A stretch of DNA of 64,000 bases from positions 1 to 64,000 of the forward strand of contig JAXGQD010000004.1 in assembly GCA_040766665.1 (NCBI GenBank). Direction: 5' to 3'. The position numbers and the translations under genes were made by a program. Below, piece after piece: positions 41,450 to 51,222 of this stretch. Within the stretch, counting starts at the first letter, position 1. The number at the start of each line of letters is the position of its first letter. Under the pieces are notes generated by a model. The model ran no database searches. It worked only from the letters and a program-made list of their open reading frames with translations, and was not told where the DNA came from. This stretch comes from JAXGQD01 sp040766665 (lineage in GTDB: Bacteria; Bacillota; Clostridia; Saccharofermentanales; Fastidiosipilaceae).

Positions 41450-42529
41450 ATGAGAAACAGTAACATTGACCATCTGGATGTAAGAGCCCCACGTAGCAGG
41501 GGGCGTTTGAAACGCACGATAATATACCTGCTGGCGGCCATTCTGGGCTTAGCTGCGGGAGCTTTTATCTATATGTGGTTGCTTTTGGGCAGCATGGGTT
41601 TTGCCGGTATTCCGATTTTTAATACAGAAAGCAGTCAAGTCGTCAGTGACGGCGCTCAGCTCGATACGAACGGTAATATCTCCGGTATTTACAGTCCTGC
41701 AGAATACCCAATCCATTATGTCAAGCCGATTTCTAAAGACGTGACCAATATTCTGGTCTTCGGCTTGGATGAGCGGGACCCTGAAAACCCCGGTGCCCCC
41801 AGCCGTTCCGACTCCATGATTATTATGAGCATGGACCGGAAGAACAACAGCATCAAACTGACTTCTCTGATGCGTGATATACAAGCCGACATTAAAGGGC
41901 GTGAAGGAGCAGCGGATAAACTGAATGCAGCTTATGTGCACGGCGGAATCGGTATGCTCATTAATACCATCAATGAGATGTTTGAGCTGGATATACAGCA
42001 TTTTATGAAATTTGATTTCTGGAGTGCATCGAAGTTTATCGATGCTGCTGGAGGCGTTACCATCGACGTGAGTGCTGAGGAGTTGGATTATGTCAATGGC
42101 AGTGTCAGGGAACAGAGCGTACTGGCCGGTGTCACACCGCAACTCTTGACGGAAGCCGGACCCCAGAAGCTGAATGGCATGCAGGCGATTGGCTGGGCTA
42201 GAATTCGTGCGATAGGTAATGACTATGGGCGAACCTCCCGTCAGAGAACCGTTATGACTAACATGTTAAGTGAGTTTGCCAATGCGGGCATGACGGAGAA
42301 ACTGGCGACCGTTACCGCGGCCTTGCCTTATGCAACGAGTAATTTCAGCCGTGAAAGCCTCATCCTCTTCGGGGTAAAAAACTTACAATGCTTGGGGCGT
42401 TTTGCCGAGTACCGTGTGCCTGAAGACGGCTTTTACTATACCGACGAAAGTAACTACAATATGATTGTCGATTTGGAATTGCAACGGCCAGCTTTGCATC
42501 AGTTTATTTATGAGAAAGTTGAAGATTAG
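41450..42529 (+). CDS. LytR-CpsA-Psr (LCP) family cell-wall ligase
   Basis: A 359-residue membrane-anchored protein: basic cytoplasmic N-terminus, one membrane helix at about residues 25-48, and an extracellular LCP domain from about 95 (NILVFGLDERDP, SRSDSMIIMSMDRKNN, LTSLMRDIQADI, KLNAAYVHGG). LCP enzymes attach teichoic acids, capsule or other glycopolymers to peptidoglycan. It is followed 5 bases later by a PP2C phosphatase gene. Confidence 0.9.
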   Translation: MRNSNIDHLDVRAPRSRGRLKRTIIYLLAAILGLAAGAFIYMWLLLGSMGFAGIPIFNTESSQVVSDGAQLDTNGNISGIYSPAEYPIHYVKPISKDVTNILVFGLDERDPENPGAPSRSDSMIIMSMDRKNNSIKLTSLMRDIQADIKGREGAADKLNAAYVHGGIGMLINTINEMFELDIQHFMKFDFWSASKFIDAAGGVTIDVSAEELDYVNGSVREQSVLAGVTPQLLTEAGPQKLNGMQAIGWARIRAIGNDYGRTSRQRTVMTNMLSEFANAGMTEKLATVTAALPYATSNFSRESLILFGVKNLQCLGRFAEYRVPEDGFYYTDESNYNMIVDLELQRPALHQFIYEKVED

Positions 42530-42533
42530 ACGT

Positions 42534-43976
42534 ATGAAGTATATCGCTATAGCGCTATCTGAAGTGGGCAAAATCCGCCAAAACAACGAGGACAACTTGT
42601 TCTTTGACGGGGCTTTCCGCGACTCGGCCGAGTCCTCCAGCTCGTTCAGAAAAACCCTCTCTTCACAAGATCCGGTCAAACTTTTCGCTCTTTGCGACGG
42701 TATGGGCGGGGAAGTGATGGGTGAAGAAGCTTCATATATGGCTGTTTCCGGCCTAAAAGAAATCGAACATCATTTCGTTAAAGATCTGGGTAAGTCATTT
42801 CCCAAGCTGATGCCGCGTTATCTTGCACGTGTTAATGAAAGCATGTGCCAGACGATCCGGAATAATAAAGGCCGGAGAATGGGCTCGACTTTTGCCTCCT
42901 TAATCCTCAAAGGTAATGTGGCTCAGGCTTTGAACGTTGGCGATTCTAGAATTTATCTCTTCAGAAACGGTAAACTAAATCAATTGAGTGTGGACCACAC
43001 TTATGCGCAGCGCTTAGTGGAGATGGGCATCATCTCACAGGCTGAAGCGGCCCAGCACCCGGAACGCAACAGACTCTCGCAACATTTGGGCATGTTCCCT
43101 GAAGAAGCGAAGATTGAGCCGGCACTTTCTCCGGAAATTTGGTTGCAGGCGGGAGACTGTTTTTTAATCTGTACTGATGGCATAACGGAAATGGTCAGTG
43201 AAGAGAGTATCACCGAAATTTTGCGTTCGCCTCAGGCTTTTTTACAGCAAGCGGAAAATCTTATGCAACGCGCTTTGGCAGCAGGCGGAAAGGATAACAT
43301 CAGCCTTATTTTGGTCAAAATCCAAGAGCTGGATGAAGGGGATGATGAGGATTTTGCCGCACTTAGTGCACTGCAAACAAATCAAAAAACGGAAGCTGCT
43401 GACGAAGCTGCTATGGAGCAGGCTGTTTCGTCATTTAGAGAGATCAATCCTGAAAGTGCCCCTACGATTGTTATGAATCTGAGCAATGAGGCGGCTGAGG
43501 ACATAGCCGTCACACGTCCGCTCCCTCAGGCCGATGCTTCCGTACCGCTAGGCAGTGTGGTTGAGCGATTAGCTGAGCAATCAGACGGCGTTAATCCGCT
43601 CGAATCGGGACGTAAAGCCAATATTGTTTCAAAAAGCAGTGGTTATCAGCTCAGCGAGGATGAGGTGGCACGTTTTGAGGCCGCCAGACAAGCCGCTTTG
43701 GAGCGTCAGCAAGCATTGAAGGCTACCGGCGTGCAAAATGTCTTAACCAATGAAGGTTCCACTGTCGGTCGGACAGGGCAAGCCTTGCAAAAAGCCGGTG
43801 CACAAAGCGCAGCAGATGACCCGCGCAATCGCAAACTGCGTGGCCCCAGTACCGGGCATATCATCGGCAGAGCGATTATGGTCTTCCTGATCTTCTTGTT
43901 GATTGGGGCTGCCTTGATCTTCTTCATGATGAACATTGACTTGGTGATACGCCTGATTAGACGCATATTCGGCTAG
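42534..43976 (+). CDS. PP2C-type serine/threonine phosphatase with membrane anchor
   Basis: A 480-residue protein. Residues about 1-265 form a PP2C domain with EVGKIRQNNEDNLFF, ALCDGMGGEVMGEEASYMA, NVGDSRIYLFRNGKL, DHTYAQRLVEMG and the final GGKDNISLILV, carrying the metal-binding Asp residues. A long acidic and Ala-rich linker follows, and then a C-terminal membrane helix at about 455-478. Most PP2C partners of Hanks-type kinases lack such an anchor; no kinase gene is adjacent. The start is the ATG at 42534; the frame extends upstream inside the LCP gene. Confidence 0.88.
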   Translation: MKYIAIALSEVGKIRQNNEDNLFFDGAFRDSAESSSSFRKTLSSQDPVKLFALCDGMGGEVMGEEASYMAVSGLKEIEHHFVKDLGKSFPKLMPRYLARVNESMCQTIRNNKGRRMGSTFASLILKGNVAQALNVGDSRIYLFRNGKLNQLSVDHTYAQRLVEMGIISQAEAAQHPERNRLSQHLGMFPEEAKIEPALSPEIWLQAGDCFLICTDGITEMVSEESITEILRSPQAFLQQAENLMQRALAAGGKDNISLILVKIQELDEGDDEDFAALSALQTNQKTEAADEAAMEQAVSSFREINPESAPTIVMNLSNEAAEDIAVTRPLPQADASVPLGSVVERLAEQSDGVNPLESGRKANIVSKSSGYQLSEDEVARFEAARQAALERQQALKATGVQNVLTNEGSTVGRTGQALQKAGAQSAADDPRNRKLRGPSTGHIIGRAIMVFLIFLLIGAALIFFMMNIDLVIRLIRRIFG

Positions 43977-44137
43977 CCCTCGGCGACTTTGATTTGCTTT
44001 TCGAGTTTTAAGCTTAGGTTTAGGTTTAACGGCGATATTCTGGTGGGTTTTCGGAGATGTATTAGCAAGTTCAAATGTTGGAACAATTAATTGCTAAAAT
44101 TGCTGTTATTAGGGGTACGGCTCATACAGCCCATTTC

Positions 44138-44325
44138 AGCCCACTTTTTACGGGGATGTGGTCCACAACACTTTCAAACGGTCTCCGAACAAATAAAAAG
44201 GCTGATTTCAGCCCACTATTTACAGGGATGTGGTGGAGGCGACCACACAGTCGCAATTATTGTCACAGAATCGTGTGTTTGACATGAGCAGAGGCCCTAA
44301 AACCACTGAAATGAGCACATCCCCG
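44138..44325. repeat. Dispersed ACGGGGATGTGG repeats, second locus
   Basis: Copies of the 24-bp element seen at 5.8 kb lie at 44138-44161 (one change) and 44210-44233 (one change, TTTACAGGG), both direct, with an inverted partial copy CACATCCCCG at 44316-44325. The 488-base spacer 43977-44464 contains no credible gene. An open frame at 44075-44287 merely translates the repeats (FSPLFTGMW twice). Confidence 0.65.
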
Positions 44326-44426
44326 AAAATTGTGTCCATTTTTCAGCCCTTTTGTAAAAAATTCTATTTTTCTTCGCTTCTGTAAATACTTCCGCTCAAC
44401 AAAACGGAGTCGCAGATTCACTTTAT

Positions 44427-44461
44427 AAAAAAGCCGCCTCCTGGTTGAGACAGCTTTTTTT
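44427..44461 (-). terminator. Terminator of the PRPP synthetase pair
   Basis: On the minus strand GCTGTCTC pairs with GAGGCGGC using G-U wobbles, flanked by A-run and T-run arms (AAAAAGC ... GCTTTTTT). The hairpin is stable only as the minus-strand transcript, and it starts right after the stop. Confidence 0.8.
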
Positions 44462-44464
44462 AAA

Positions 44465-45709
44465 TTACTGTTGCAGCTTGGAGAAGCGCTGCGCTTGATC
44501 ATACTTGCGCAAAAGTTGGTTGATTTTCGCGGTTTGATCCAAAAGCGACGAGATGGAAGCATTGTGGTTGATGGCATCAATCAAGAGGGCAACAAAACGT
44601 GTGAGATCCACGCTGACAAACCAATCTTTGGCTAAAAGTTCAGGTGGACTGTAGATCAAATTAGTGGAGAAGACCCTGTCAATGTAACCGGCGTCGACTG
44701 CCTCTTGTAAGTCATTGGTTCCGTCAACCGCCAATAAATAACTGGAGACACAGAAGACGCGTTTTGCTTTGGCTTCCTTGAGTTTCTTTGCAGTTTCGAC
44801 CATGGCATGTCCGGTGACGATCATGTCGTCAATGATGATGACATCGCGACCGGCAGGTGAATCACCGAGATACTCGAAACTCATAATCGGTTGTTTGGCG
44901 TTGAGACTGTAATCCCTTTTGCGATAAAAGGTGCCCAAAGGAATACCGAGGACAGTGGCATAGAACATGGCTCGTTTGATGCCCATTTCGTCGGGTGAAA
45001 CCACCATGGTCGATTGGCCGGATGAAAAGTCCAAATCATCGTATTCACGGCACATGGCCTTAATCATCTGATAACTGACCGGAATGTTGTCAATGCTCTT
45101 TTTAGGTAGAGCGTTTTCAACGCGCGGGTCATGGGGGTCAAAGCTGACGATGTTTTTAACGTTCAGTTCTTCCAATTCTTTCAGCATATAAGCACAGTCC
45201 AATGATTCGCGCGTTGTGCGCATATCCTGGCGGCCTTCATACATGAAGGGCATAATGACACTGACACGTTCGGTTTTATCGTTGGTTGCCAAAATCATAC
45301 GTACCAGGTCCTGAAAATGATCGTCCGGTCCCATGCGTACGGTTTTGCCAAAAAGTTTGTACTGAATGCTGTAATTCAGCACATCGCAAAAAATAAAGGT
45401 GTCATGCCCGCGAATCGAGTCGATAATGGTGCCCTTACCTTCTCCCGAGGAGAATCGCACCGAATCGCTGCGGATAATGTAGCTGTCACGCAAAAAACCG
45501 GGCTCGGATAAACCCAGCATGGCGGAGTCTCCGATATATTCCAAACGCCTTTCGTGGAGATGCTTATCCACTTTCTCGACAAAGTCTTTACTACCGGGTA
45601 GGGCGATTAAGGCAATCGGTCCGGCTGTCGTCATTGTGTTGGGGCCGTATTGGTTATAGCGGAAATAGTCCTGCTCTTCGTGGCCGCGAATCGTCGAATG
45701 ATGGTTCAT
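44465..45709 (-). CDS. Ribose-phosphate pyrophosphokinase (second tandem copy)
   Basis: A 414-residue PRPP synthetase-like protein, longer than the usual 310-320. It shows IRGHDTFIFCDVLNY, RQDMRTTRESLDCAYML, SFDPHDPRVENALP (the usual FDxHDxQ-type region) and the PRPP loop VIIIDDMIVTGHAM. It makes PRPP from ribose 5-phosphate and ATP for nucleotide, His and Trp synthesis. It overlaps the upstream paralogue by 4 bases. The two share plan and motifs but have diverged in sequence, so one may be regulatory or have another role. Confidence 0.85.
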   Translation of the reverse strand: MNHHSTIRGHEEQDYFRYNQYGPNTMTTAGPIALIALPGSKDFVEKVDKHLHERRLEYIGDSAMLGLSEPGFLRDSYIIRSDSVRFSSGEGKGTIIDSIRGHDTFIFCDVLNYSIQYKLFGKTVRMGPDDHFQDLVRMILATNDKTERVSVIMPFMYEGRQDMRTTRESLDCAYMLKELEELNVKNIVSFDPHDPRVENALPKKSIDNIPVSYQMIKAMCREYDDLDFSSGQSTMVVSPDEMGIKRAMFYATVLGIPLGTFYRKRDYSLNAKQPIMSFEYLGDSPAGRDVIIIDDMIVTGHAMVETAKKLKEAKAKRVFCVSSYLLAVDGTNDLQEAVDAGYIDRVFSTNLIYSPPELLAKDWFVSVDLTRFVALLIDAINHNASISSLLDQTAKINQLLRKYDQAQRFSKLQQ

Positions 45710-46961
45710 GATTTGCTCCTGCTTTTACTCACTTGGCTACTTCTGACCGGGGCATTCTTTTTACGTTTGCGCCCCAAATACGCACGGATGCGATCGGTTT
45801 GATTAACCATTTGTGTTAATGAAGCGTCATGATTAATCGCATCAATCAAGAGCGCAAGAAATTTAGACATGTTAACTTCACGGACCCAGGCAGCATTTTT
45901 CAGTTCAGGGAGTCGGTAAATCAAGTTGGTGGTGAATACACGGGTCAGATAGCCTTCGGCATAAGCCTGGTCAAAAATGGCTGTTCCCGAAGTGAAAAGG
46001 CCGAAGGTGGCGGCACAATAAATGTTTCTTGCCCCCAACGCACGCATTTCCTTACAGATATCCAGCATGGAGTCTCCGGAGGCAATCATGTCATCAATGA
46101 TGAGCACATCTTTGCCTTTAGCGGACTCACCCAAAAATTCGTGCTTCAGAATAGGATTTCTGCCGTCGACCACTTTGGTATAGTCACGTCTCTTGTAAAA
46201 CGTGCCGAGCGGACAGCCTAAGACGTTGGCATAGTACATTGAACGGGGCAGAGCGCCTTCGTCCGGGCTGATAATCATCAGGTTCGGATTTTTTGTGGAA
46301 AGCGTACCCATTTCCTGTGCCAATGATTTGATGATTTGGTAGGTTGCCGGGATGTTTTCGAATCCTGAAACCGGAATGGCATTGGCGACACGGGGATCGT
46401 GCGCATCAAAAGTAATGATGCTGTTCACACCTAAATTATGCAGCTCTTCCAGCATAAAAGCGCAGTCCAGAGATTCACGGCCGTTGCGTTTGTGCTGCCT
46501 ACTGTCGTAGAGAAAAGGCATAATCACATTTATGCGCCGTGCTTTTCCACTAATAGCCAAAATGACACGTTTCAGATCCTGGTAATGCTCATCAGGACTC
46601 ATGAATTTTTCTTCGCCGAAAGCGGGTAAGTGCAGCTGTGGTTGAGTACATCACAGAGAATGAACACATCGTGTCCACGTACACTGCCTTGAATGATGAC
46701 CCTGCCTTCTCCGGTCGAATAGCGCGTGTAGTCAGCGCCAATGGTGTAGTCCTTACGTAAAAAACCTGTACCCTGACTCCTGGCTAACTCACTTTGATAT
46801 TCTGTTCTGCGGCGAAAGAGCCTGTCATTGACTTCTGCCGTCAATTCCGTGCTGTTGACCATGGGTATTAAACCGAGCGGACCGATTGAACCCATGCTAT
46901 TGTCGCCATATTGTTCATACAAAGCATAGTTTTTGTCTTCGGCGATCTCTAGTTTTGCCAT
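45706..46961 (-). CDS. Ribose-phosphate pyrophosphokinase (first tandem copy), frameshifted
   Basis: Bases 46961-46599 encode the N-terminal third (GSVRGHDVFILCDVLNHSC) and 46602-45706 the rest (MSPDEHYQDLKRVILAISG, FDAHDPRVANAIP, VLIIDDMIASGDSML). Comparison with the next gene, which reads LFGKTVRMGPDDHF here, shows the break lies at CGCTTTCGGCG near 46620: one more T gives PLFGEEKFMSPDEH in a single frame of about 418 residues. A base-calling error is likeliest. It has the same long PRPP synthetase type as its neighbour, and its C-terminus is basic. Confidence 0.82.
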
Positions 46962-47087
46962 CTAGCCCTCCGAGAATTTGAAAAGATATTTGCGTTACGC
47001 ATCGATTATAGCTTAAGCTTGCTGACAAAGAAACCGGCAGCCATCAAGCTGTCGTAGCAGTGAAGTGCCTGTTGAGAGGTGAGGGAA

Positions 47088-47700
47088 ATGAAGGCAGAAA
47101 TGAGCCTGTTTAGGAATTTGAAGTTTCAGCGGTTAGCGGCAAAAGTCGCGGACTGTCCAAACGACGGTTTACCGGAAATCGTCATGGCCGGGCGCTCCAA
47201 TGTCGGAAAGTCGAGCCTCATTAACGCCATCAGCGGTCAGAAACGACTGGCCAGAGTGAGTTCTACGCCGGGAAAAACGCGTCATGTGATTTACTATCTG
47301 AAAGAAAATCTCGGATACTTGGCCGATTTGCCGGGTTATGGGTTTGCTAAAGTTTCCAAGAGAGAGCAGGAGCGTTTTTCGCAATTGGTGGAGGACTACT
47401 TTAATTTGGGACGCCCGATAGCCCAGGTGCTATTGTTATTGGACGTGCGCCATGACCCTAACGCCCACGATGTGCAGATGATTCGTTTCATGCGTGAAGC
47501 CGGCTTGCCTTTTGCCCTGGTCTTTACGAAGTGTGATAAAACTTTCGGCTGCACAAACCGATAGGCGTATCAGGGAGCACTATCGCTCCTTACAGTGGGA
47601 TGAGAACATGGCGGTCTTTGCCGTTTCAGCCATGAAACGCTTGGGTTTGGAAGCCTTGGAAGCGTTTATGTTTAAGGCGCTTAGCGATTATTCACGATAA
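47088..47700 (+). CDS. engB: Ribosome biogenesis GTPase EngB/YsxC, frameshifted
   Basis: A P-loop GTPase needed for 50S subunit assembly and essential in most bacteria. G1 is MAGRSNVGKSSL, G2/G3 are STPGKTRHVIYY and LADLPGYGFAKV, and G4 is FTKCDK. Right after G4 the frame breaks at GATAAAACTTTCGG (near 47547): with one A fewer the protein continues LSAAQTDRRIREHY to the stop at 47700, about 203 residues, the normal size. The extra base lies in an A-run, so a sequence error is likely. The start is the ATG at 47088 after GAGAGGTGAGGG. Confidence 0.88.
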
Positions 47701-47763
47701 AAGACGAAAAAAACGTCAGCGATTTTTCCTGCAAAGCCTGTGACCGCTCTTTATGCTTAGTGC

Positions 47764-50101
47764 ATGTGGCAAAAAATTCGCAGCAAGCATAAAAACATTA
47801 TCCTGAGACGCAGTCTGATTTTGGGCTTGCTTATCCTGCGCATCGCCTATGCCTATTTCAGTTATTCTGGTAAAGAGCAAGCGAGCTTATTTTATTTGGA
47901 CCAACCGGAACAGCTATACGATGCCTACGTACAAAGCATCGTCAGTCACGATGCGCACAGCCGTAGCCTCATACTGAAATTACCGCGCGGGGTGGCGGTC
48001 CGTTGCTATGTCCGTGAGAGTGAGCAACAGCGACTGACATCTGCTAAATCGCTGTACTCACTTAATCCTCTGCTACTTTTACCCGGAGATAAATTGCAGG
48101 TGCGTATGCATTTCAGTCTGCCGGAACCGCCACGTAATCCGGGCAATTTCGATGAGCCCTGGTATTTTTTTGCTCAAGACTTACAGTTGAAAGGCGAACT
48201 GCTGCACTCTGAGCAGTTGGCGGAGGGGCGCTCTTTTCGAGTTCTAAGTCTGGCGAGGCGTGCCTCTTTCCTGCTAAGAGAAGCTTTAGCTGAACGCCTG
48301 ATTGCACTCATGGGCGAATCCGATGGTGGCTTGCTCGCGGCGATGCTTTTTGGTAGCGAAACGTATTTGGGCGAAACGGAGGAACGGCTATTTCGTAAAG
48401 CCGGCTTGGCCCATCTCCTCGTCGTATCAGGCGGGAATGTCGCCCTCTTTATGCTTTTTGCAAGTTTTTTTGCAGAAAGGCTTTGTGGCAAATTGAGTCT
48501 GCGTGCTCTTCTCTTAGGGCTACTGCTGTGTGCCTTTGGCTTTCTCTGCGATTGGGATCCTTCGGTGACAAGGGCAGTCCTGACGACGCTCATAAGCTTG
48601 ACAGCGCAAGCCTTGAAACGACCGACAACGCCCTAAGAAATCTCTTTTATGCAACTTTAATTGTGCTCTTTATGCGCGAGCGCTATCTCCTGAGGCTCGG
48701 TTTCCTGATGTCCGTGAGCTGTAGTGCCGCATTGATTTACTTCATGCCGCAAATGGAAACCTATTTTGAGAAACACAAAGCCGCAATGATTAAAAAGCAT
48801 GTCTTTTTGCGACGATGGCCGATGATTATGCGCCTGATGACGCTCGTTTTTATGGCTGCGTCCCTTTCGCTCTGTGCACAATTGGCAGTCTTACCTTTCA
48901 GTAGTTATTTGCATAGTGAATTGGGTCCGGCACAAATATTGGTCAATATTCCCGCCAACCTCTTGGCCAGTTTCAGTATCAGCCTGGGTTTCCTGACCGT
49001 CTTACTTTTGCCACTAAGCTTTATTAAACTCAGCTTGCTCATGCCACTGGCCATGCCCCTGCAATCAGTCATGAAGATCTTCTTGGCATTAGCACGCTGG
49101 GCAGCCGCTGCGCCATTTTAGCTTTATTGCGACCACGAGTACTTTACTCTTCCTGGCTCCGTTCTATATATATATTTTCTATCGCTCGTACAGGAGGAAG
49201 CATCTGTTATCTCGGACGGGTCGGCTCAAGATGCTTGCCATCTCACTCTTGATTTGGCTAGCGGTACTGTTCGTAATGCGGCTCAAAACACCGGACTTTG
49301 GTCTGACTTTCATCGATGTGGGGCAAGGCTCGGCGATTTTGCTGCACAACAAGAGGTGGCGGGGCAATCTTGTACGATTGCGGCCCGGTCTCAAGTGCCA
49401 AAGAAGTGGCTTCCTATTGCAGAAGTCTGGGTATTAAAGCACTCGACTTGGTCATTATCAGTCATATGCACGAAGACCATTACGGGGCATTTAAGGATTT
49501 GCATGAAGAGCTTGCGATTAAAGCGGTCGTTTTGCCAGGTGACTCGAAGTTCACACAGGTGGTGAAAAACGAGCAGGCCTTGATGAAGCAACGAGAGGAC
49601 TTGTTAGATTACTGTGAGCTACAGGGTATAAAAAAGTTAAGTGTAAAAGCCGGGAACACGATACGATTGGGTGATCTTGAACTTTATCTTATTAAAACCG
49701 CAGCGGAAACGGGCAGCTTGGGCAATGCCGGCAGCGCGCAAATTGAGGCATGTTTCAGGAAAGAAACCCTCTTGCTTTTGGGCGACATGCCTGCCGATCA
49801 ATGGCAAAGTTTAGTAAAACACATGCAGGCTAGAGAAGCCCTCATCTTGCAGTTTCCGCATCACGGGGCTTCTGCGAATCTGCCGCTGCATGGTTCTTTA
49901 CCTAAGACTAAGGCTGTCGTCATGCAACAGGGGGTGAACAATGTCTACGGACATCCCCACGGCTCTGTGCTAAAATTCTTGCAACGAGAGGCTTTTCCAT
50001 ATTTTAGGACGGATGAGGATGGCTGTACGGAAATTCGAGCTTATGGCTCACGCTGGGATTTGCAGACGTTTCTCAGTAAAAAAAGACTGCGTTTGAGGTA
50101 G
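47764..50101 (+). pseudogene. comEC: DNA uptake channel ComEC, broken by three frameshifts
   Basis: The gene reads across three frames. Bases 47764 to about 48620 give the N-terminus and first membrane part (GLLAAMLFGSET, AHLLVVSGGNVALF). About 48620-49116 give the next membrane helices. About 49117-49360 give the end of the channel and FIDVGQGSAILL. About 49360-50101 give the metallo-beta-lactamase domain (IISHMHEDHYGAFKDL, LQFPHHGASANL). Breaks fit a missing A after TTGAAA (about 48620), an extra T in CATTTTAG (about 49118) and an extra G near AGGTGG (about 49358). All three are in short runs, so the gene may be intact in the cell. Repaired length is about 780 residues, normal for ComEC. 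It moves single-stranded DNA into the cytoplasm. Confidence 0.85.
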
Positions 50102-50104
50102 TGC

Positions 50105-51163
50105 ATGGCGGCAAAAAGCGGTGCGACGGCGAGTCGACTTTCATATAAAGAAGTCAGCCTAGCCATAAAAGAAGAACGAATAAAGCCGGTCTACTTGCTC
50201 TGGGGCGAGGAGGCTTTCTTAATTGCGGATTTGATTAAGCGACTCAAACAGGCTTTGCTTGACCCTGCAGCGACAGAACTTGACTTTTCACTTTATGATG
50301 CAGAGGGCTACCCTTCGCGCATCGACTGGATTCAATTACGTAACGTCCTTAGTACACCGCCCTTTCTTTCAAAAAAGAGAGTGATTCTGGTTAAGAACAG
50401 CGGCTTGTTCAAAGGCAGTGTAAACTTAAGTGAGGAACAAAACAGCGCCATGGAAGCTTGCTTGAGTCATCAAGCCACATGGGCCTGCTTGGTTTTTAAA
50501 GAAGATAAAGTAGACAAGCGCGTCAAAAAACTGCTGAAGCTTATTGAGGAACATGGTGCCATGGTAGAACTGGGACGCATGGATGCTGCGGGGCTTTTAG
50601 GATGGATAGCCGCCAGCCTCAAGCGCTTTGAGATACGCATTTCAAAAATGGCTGCCGATAGCCTCATCGACCGTTGCGAATTTGATATGTATCGGCTCAG
50701 CAATGAGTTGAGTAAATTGAGGCTTTACGCTGAAAGCCAGGGTTTACATGAAATCGGACAAAAAGAAATCGAGCTGATCGCCAGCCCGGATCTACGGGGC
50801 GGTATCTTTGATTTGACGGCTGCTTTTGCCGAGGGGAATAGTGCCAAAGCCCTGCGGCTCTATCGCAATCTGCGCCAGAATCGCGAAGCCGGGACCTTTA
50901 TTTTATTCATGCTGGCCAGACATATTAGACAACTGGCTTGTGCGCGCAGTGCCAAACAAGAGGCGGTCCTAAGCCCATTTTTGAAGATATCCCCATACGG
51001 GCTGCGACGCCTGTTCAGTCAAGGCCGGCGTTTCTCTGACGCACAACTGGCGGAGATGTATGCTTTGTGCAAGGAACGTGACCGTTTGATTAAATGGGGG
51101 CGCATGGATGAGGAAATTGCGCTCGAGAGCCTCATCGTCGCACTGGCCTCCGGCTTGCGGTAA
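50105..51163 (+). CDS. holA: DNA polymerase III delta subunit
   Basis: A 352-residue clamp-loader subunit that opens the beta clamp. The N-terminal AAA+-like domain starts KPVYLLWGEEAFLIADLIKRL, followed by TPPFLSKKRVILVKNSGLF, and the C-terminal helical collar region follows (EGNSAKALRLYRNLRQNREAG). It has no functional Walker A, as expected for delta. It follows comEC by 3 bases; comEC-holA is a common Firmicutes pair. Confidence 0.9.
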   Translation: MAAKSGATASRLSYKEVSLAIKEERIKPVYLLWGEEAFLIADLIKRLKQALLDPAATELDFSLYDAEGYPSRIDWIQLRNVLSTPPFLSKKRVILVKNSGLFKGSVNLSEEQNSAMEACLSHQATWACLVFKEDKVDKRVKKLLKLIEEHGAMVELGRMDAAGLLGWIAASLKRFEIRISKMAADSLIDRCEFDMYRLSNELSKLRLYAESQGLHEIGQKEIELIASPDLRGGIFDLTAAFAEGNSAKALRLYRNLRQNREAGTFILFMLARHIRQLACARSAKQEAVLSPFLKISPYGLRRLFSQGRRFSDAQLAEMYALCKERDRLIKWGRMDEEIALESLIVALASGLR

Positions 51164-51185
51164 GGTTTTCTAGAACCTATAATTA
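51157..51185 (+). promoter_or_regulatory. icd promoter
   Basis: TTGCGG (51157-51162), a 17-bp spacer and TATAAT (51180-51185). The -35 box lies over the last codons of holA. Confidence 0.6.
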
Positions 51186-51222
51186 TTTACTGCTAACGGA
51201 ATCGCAGATAAGGAGTGTATAC

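Noticed and set aside
44075..44287. 70-codon frame with FSPLFTGMW twice
   Set aside because: It is only a translation of the dispersed DNA repeat; a similar peptide appears from the repeat near 5.9 kb on the other strand.
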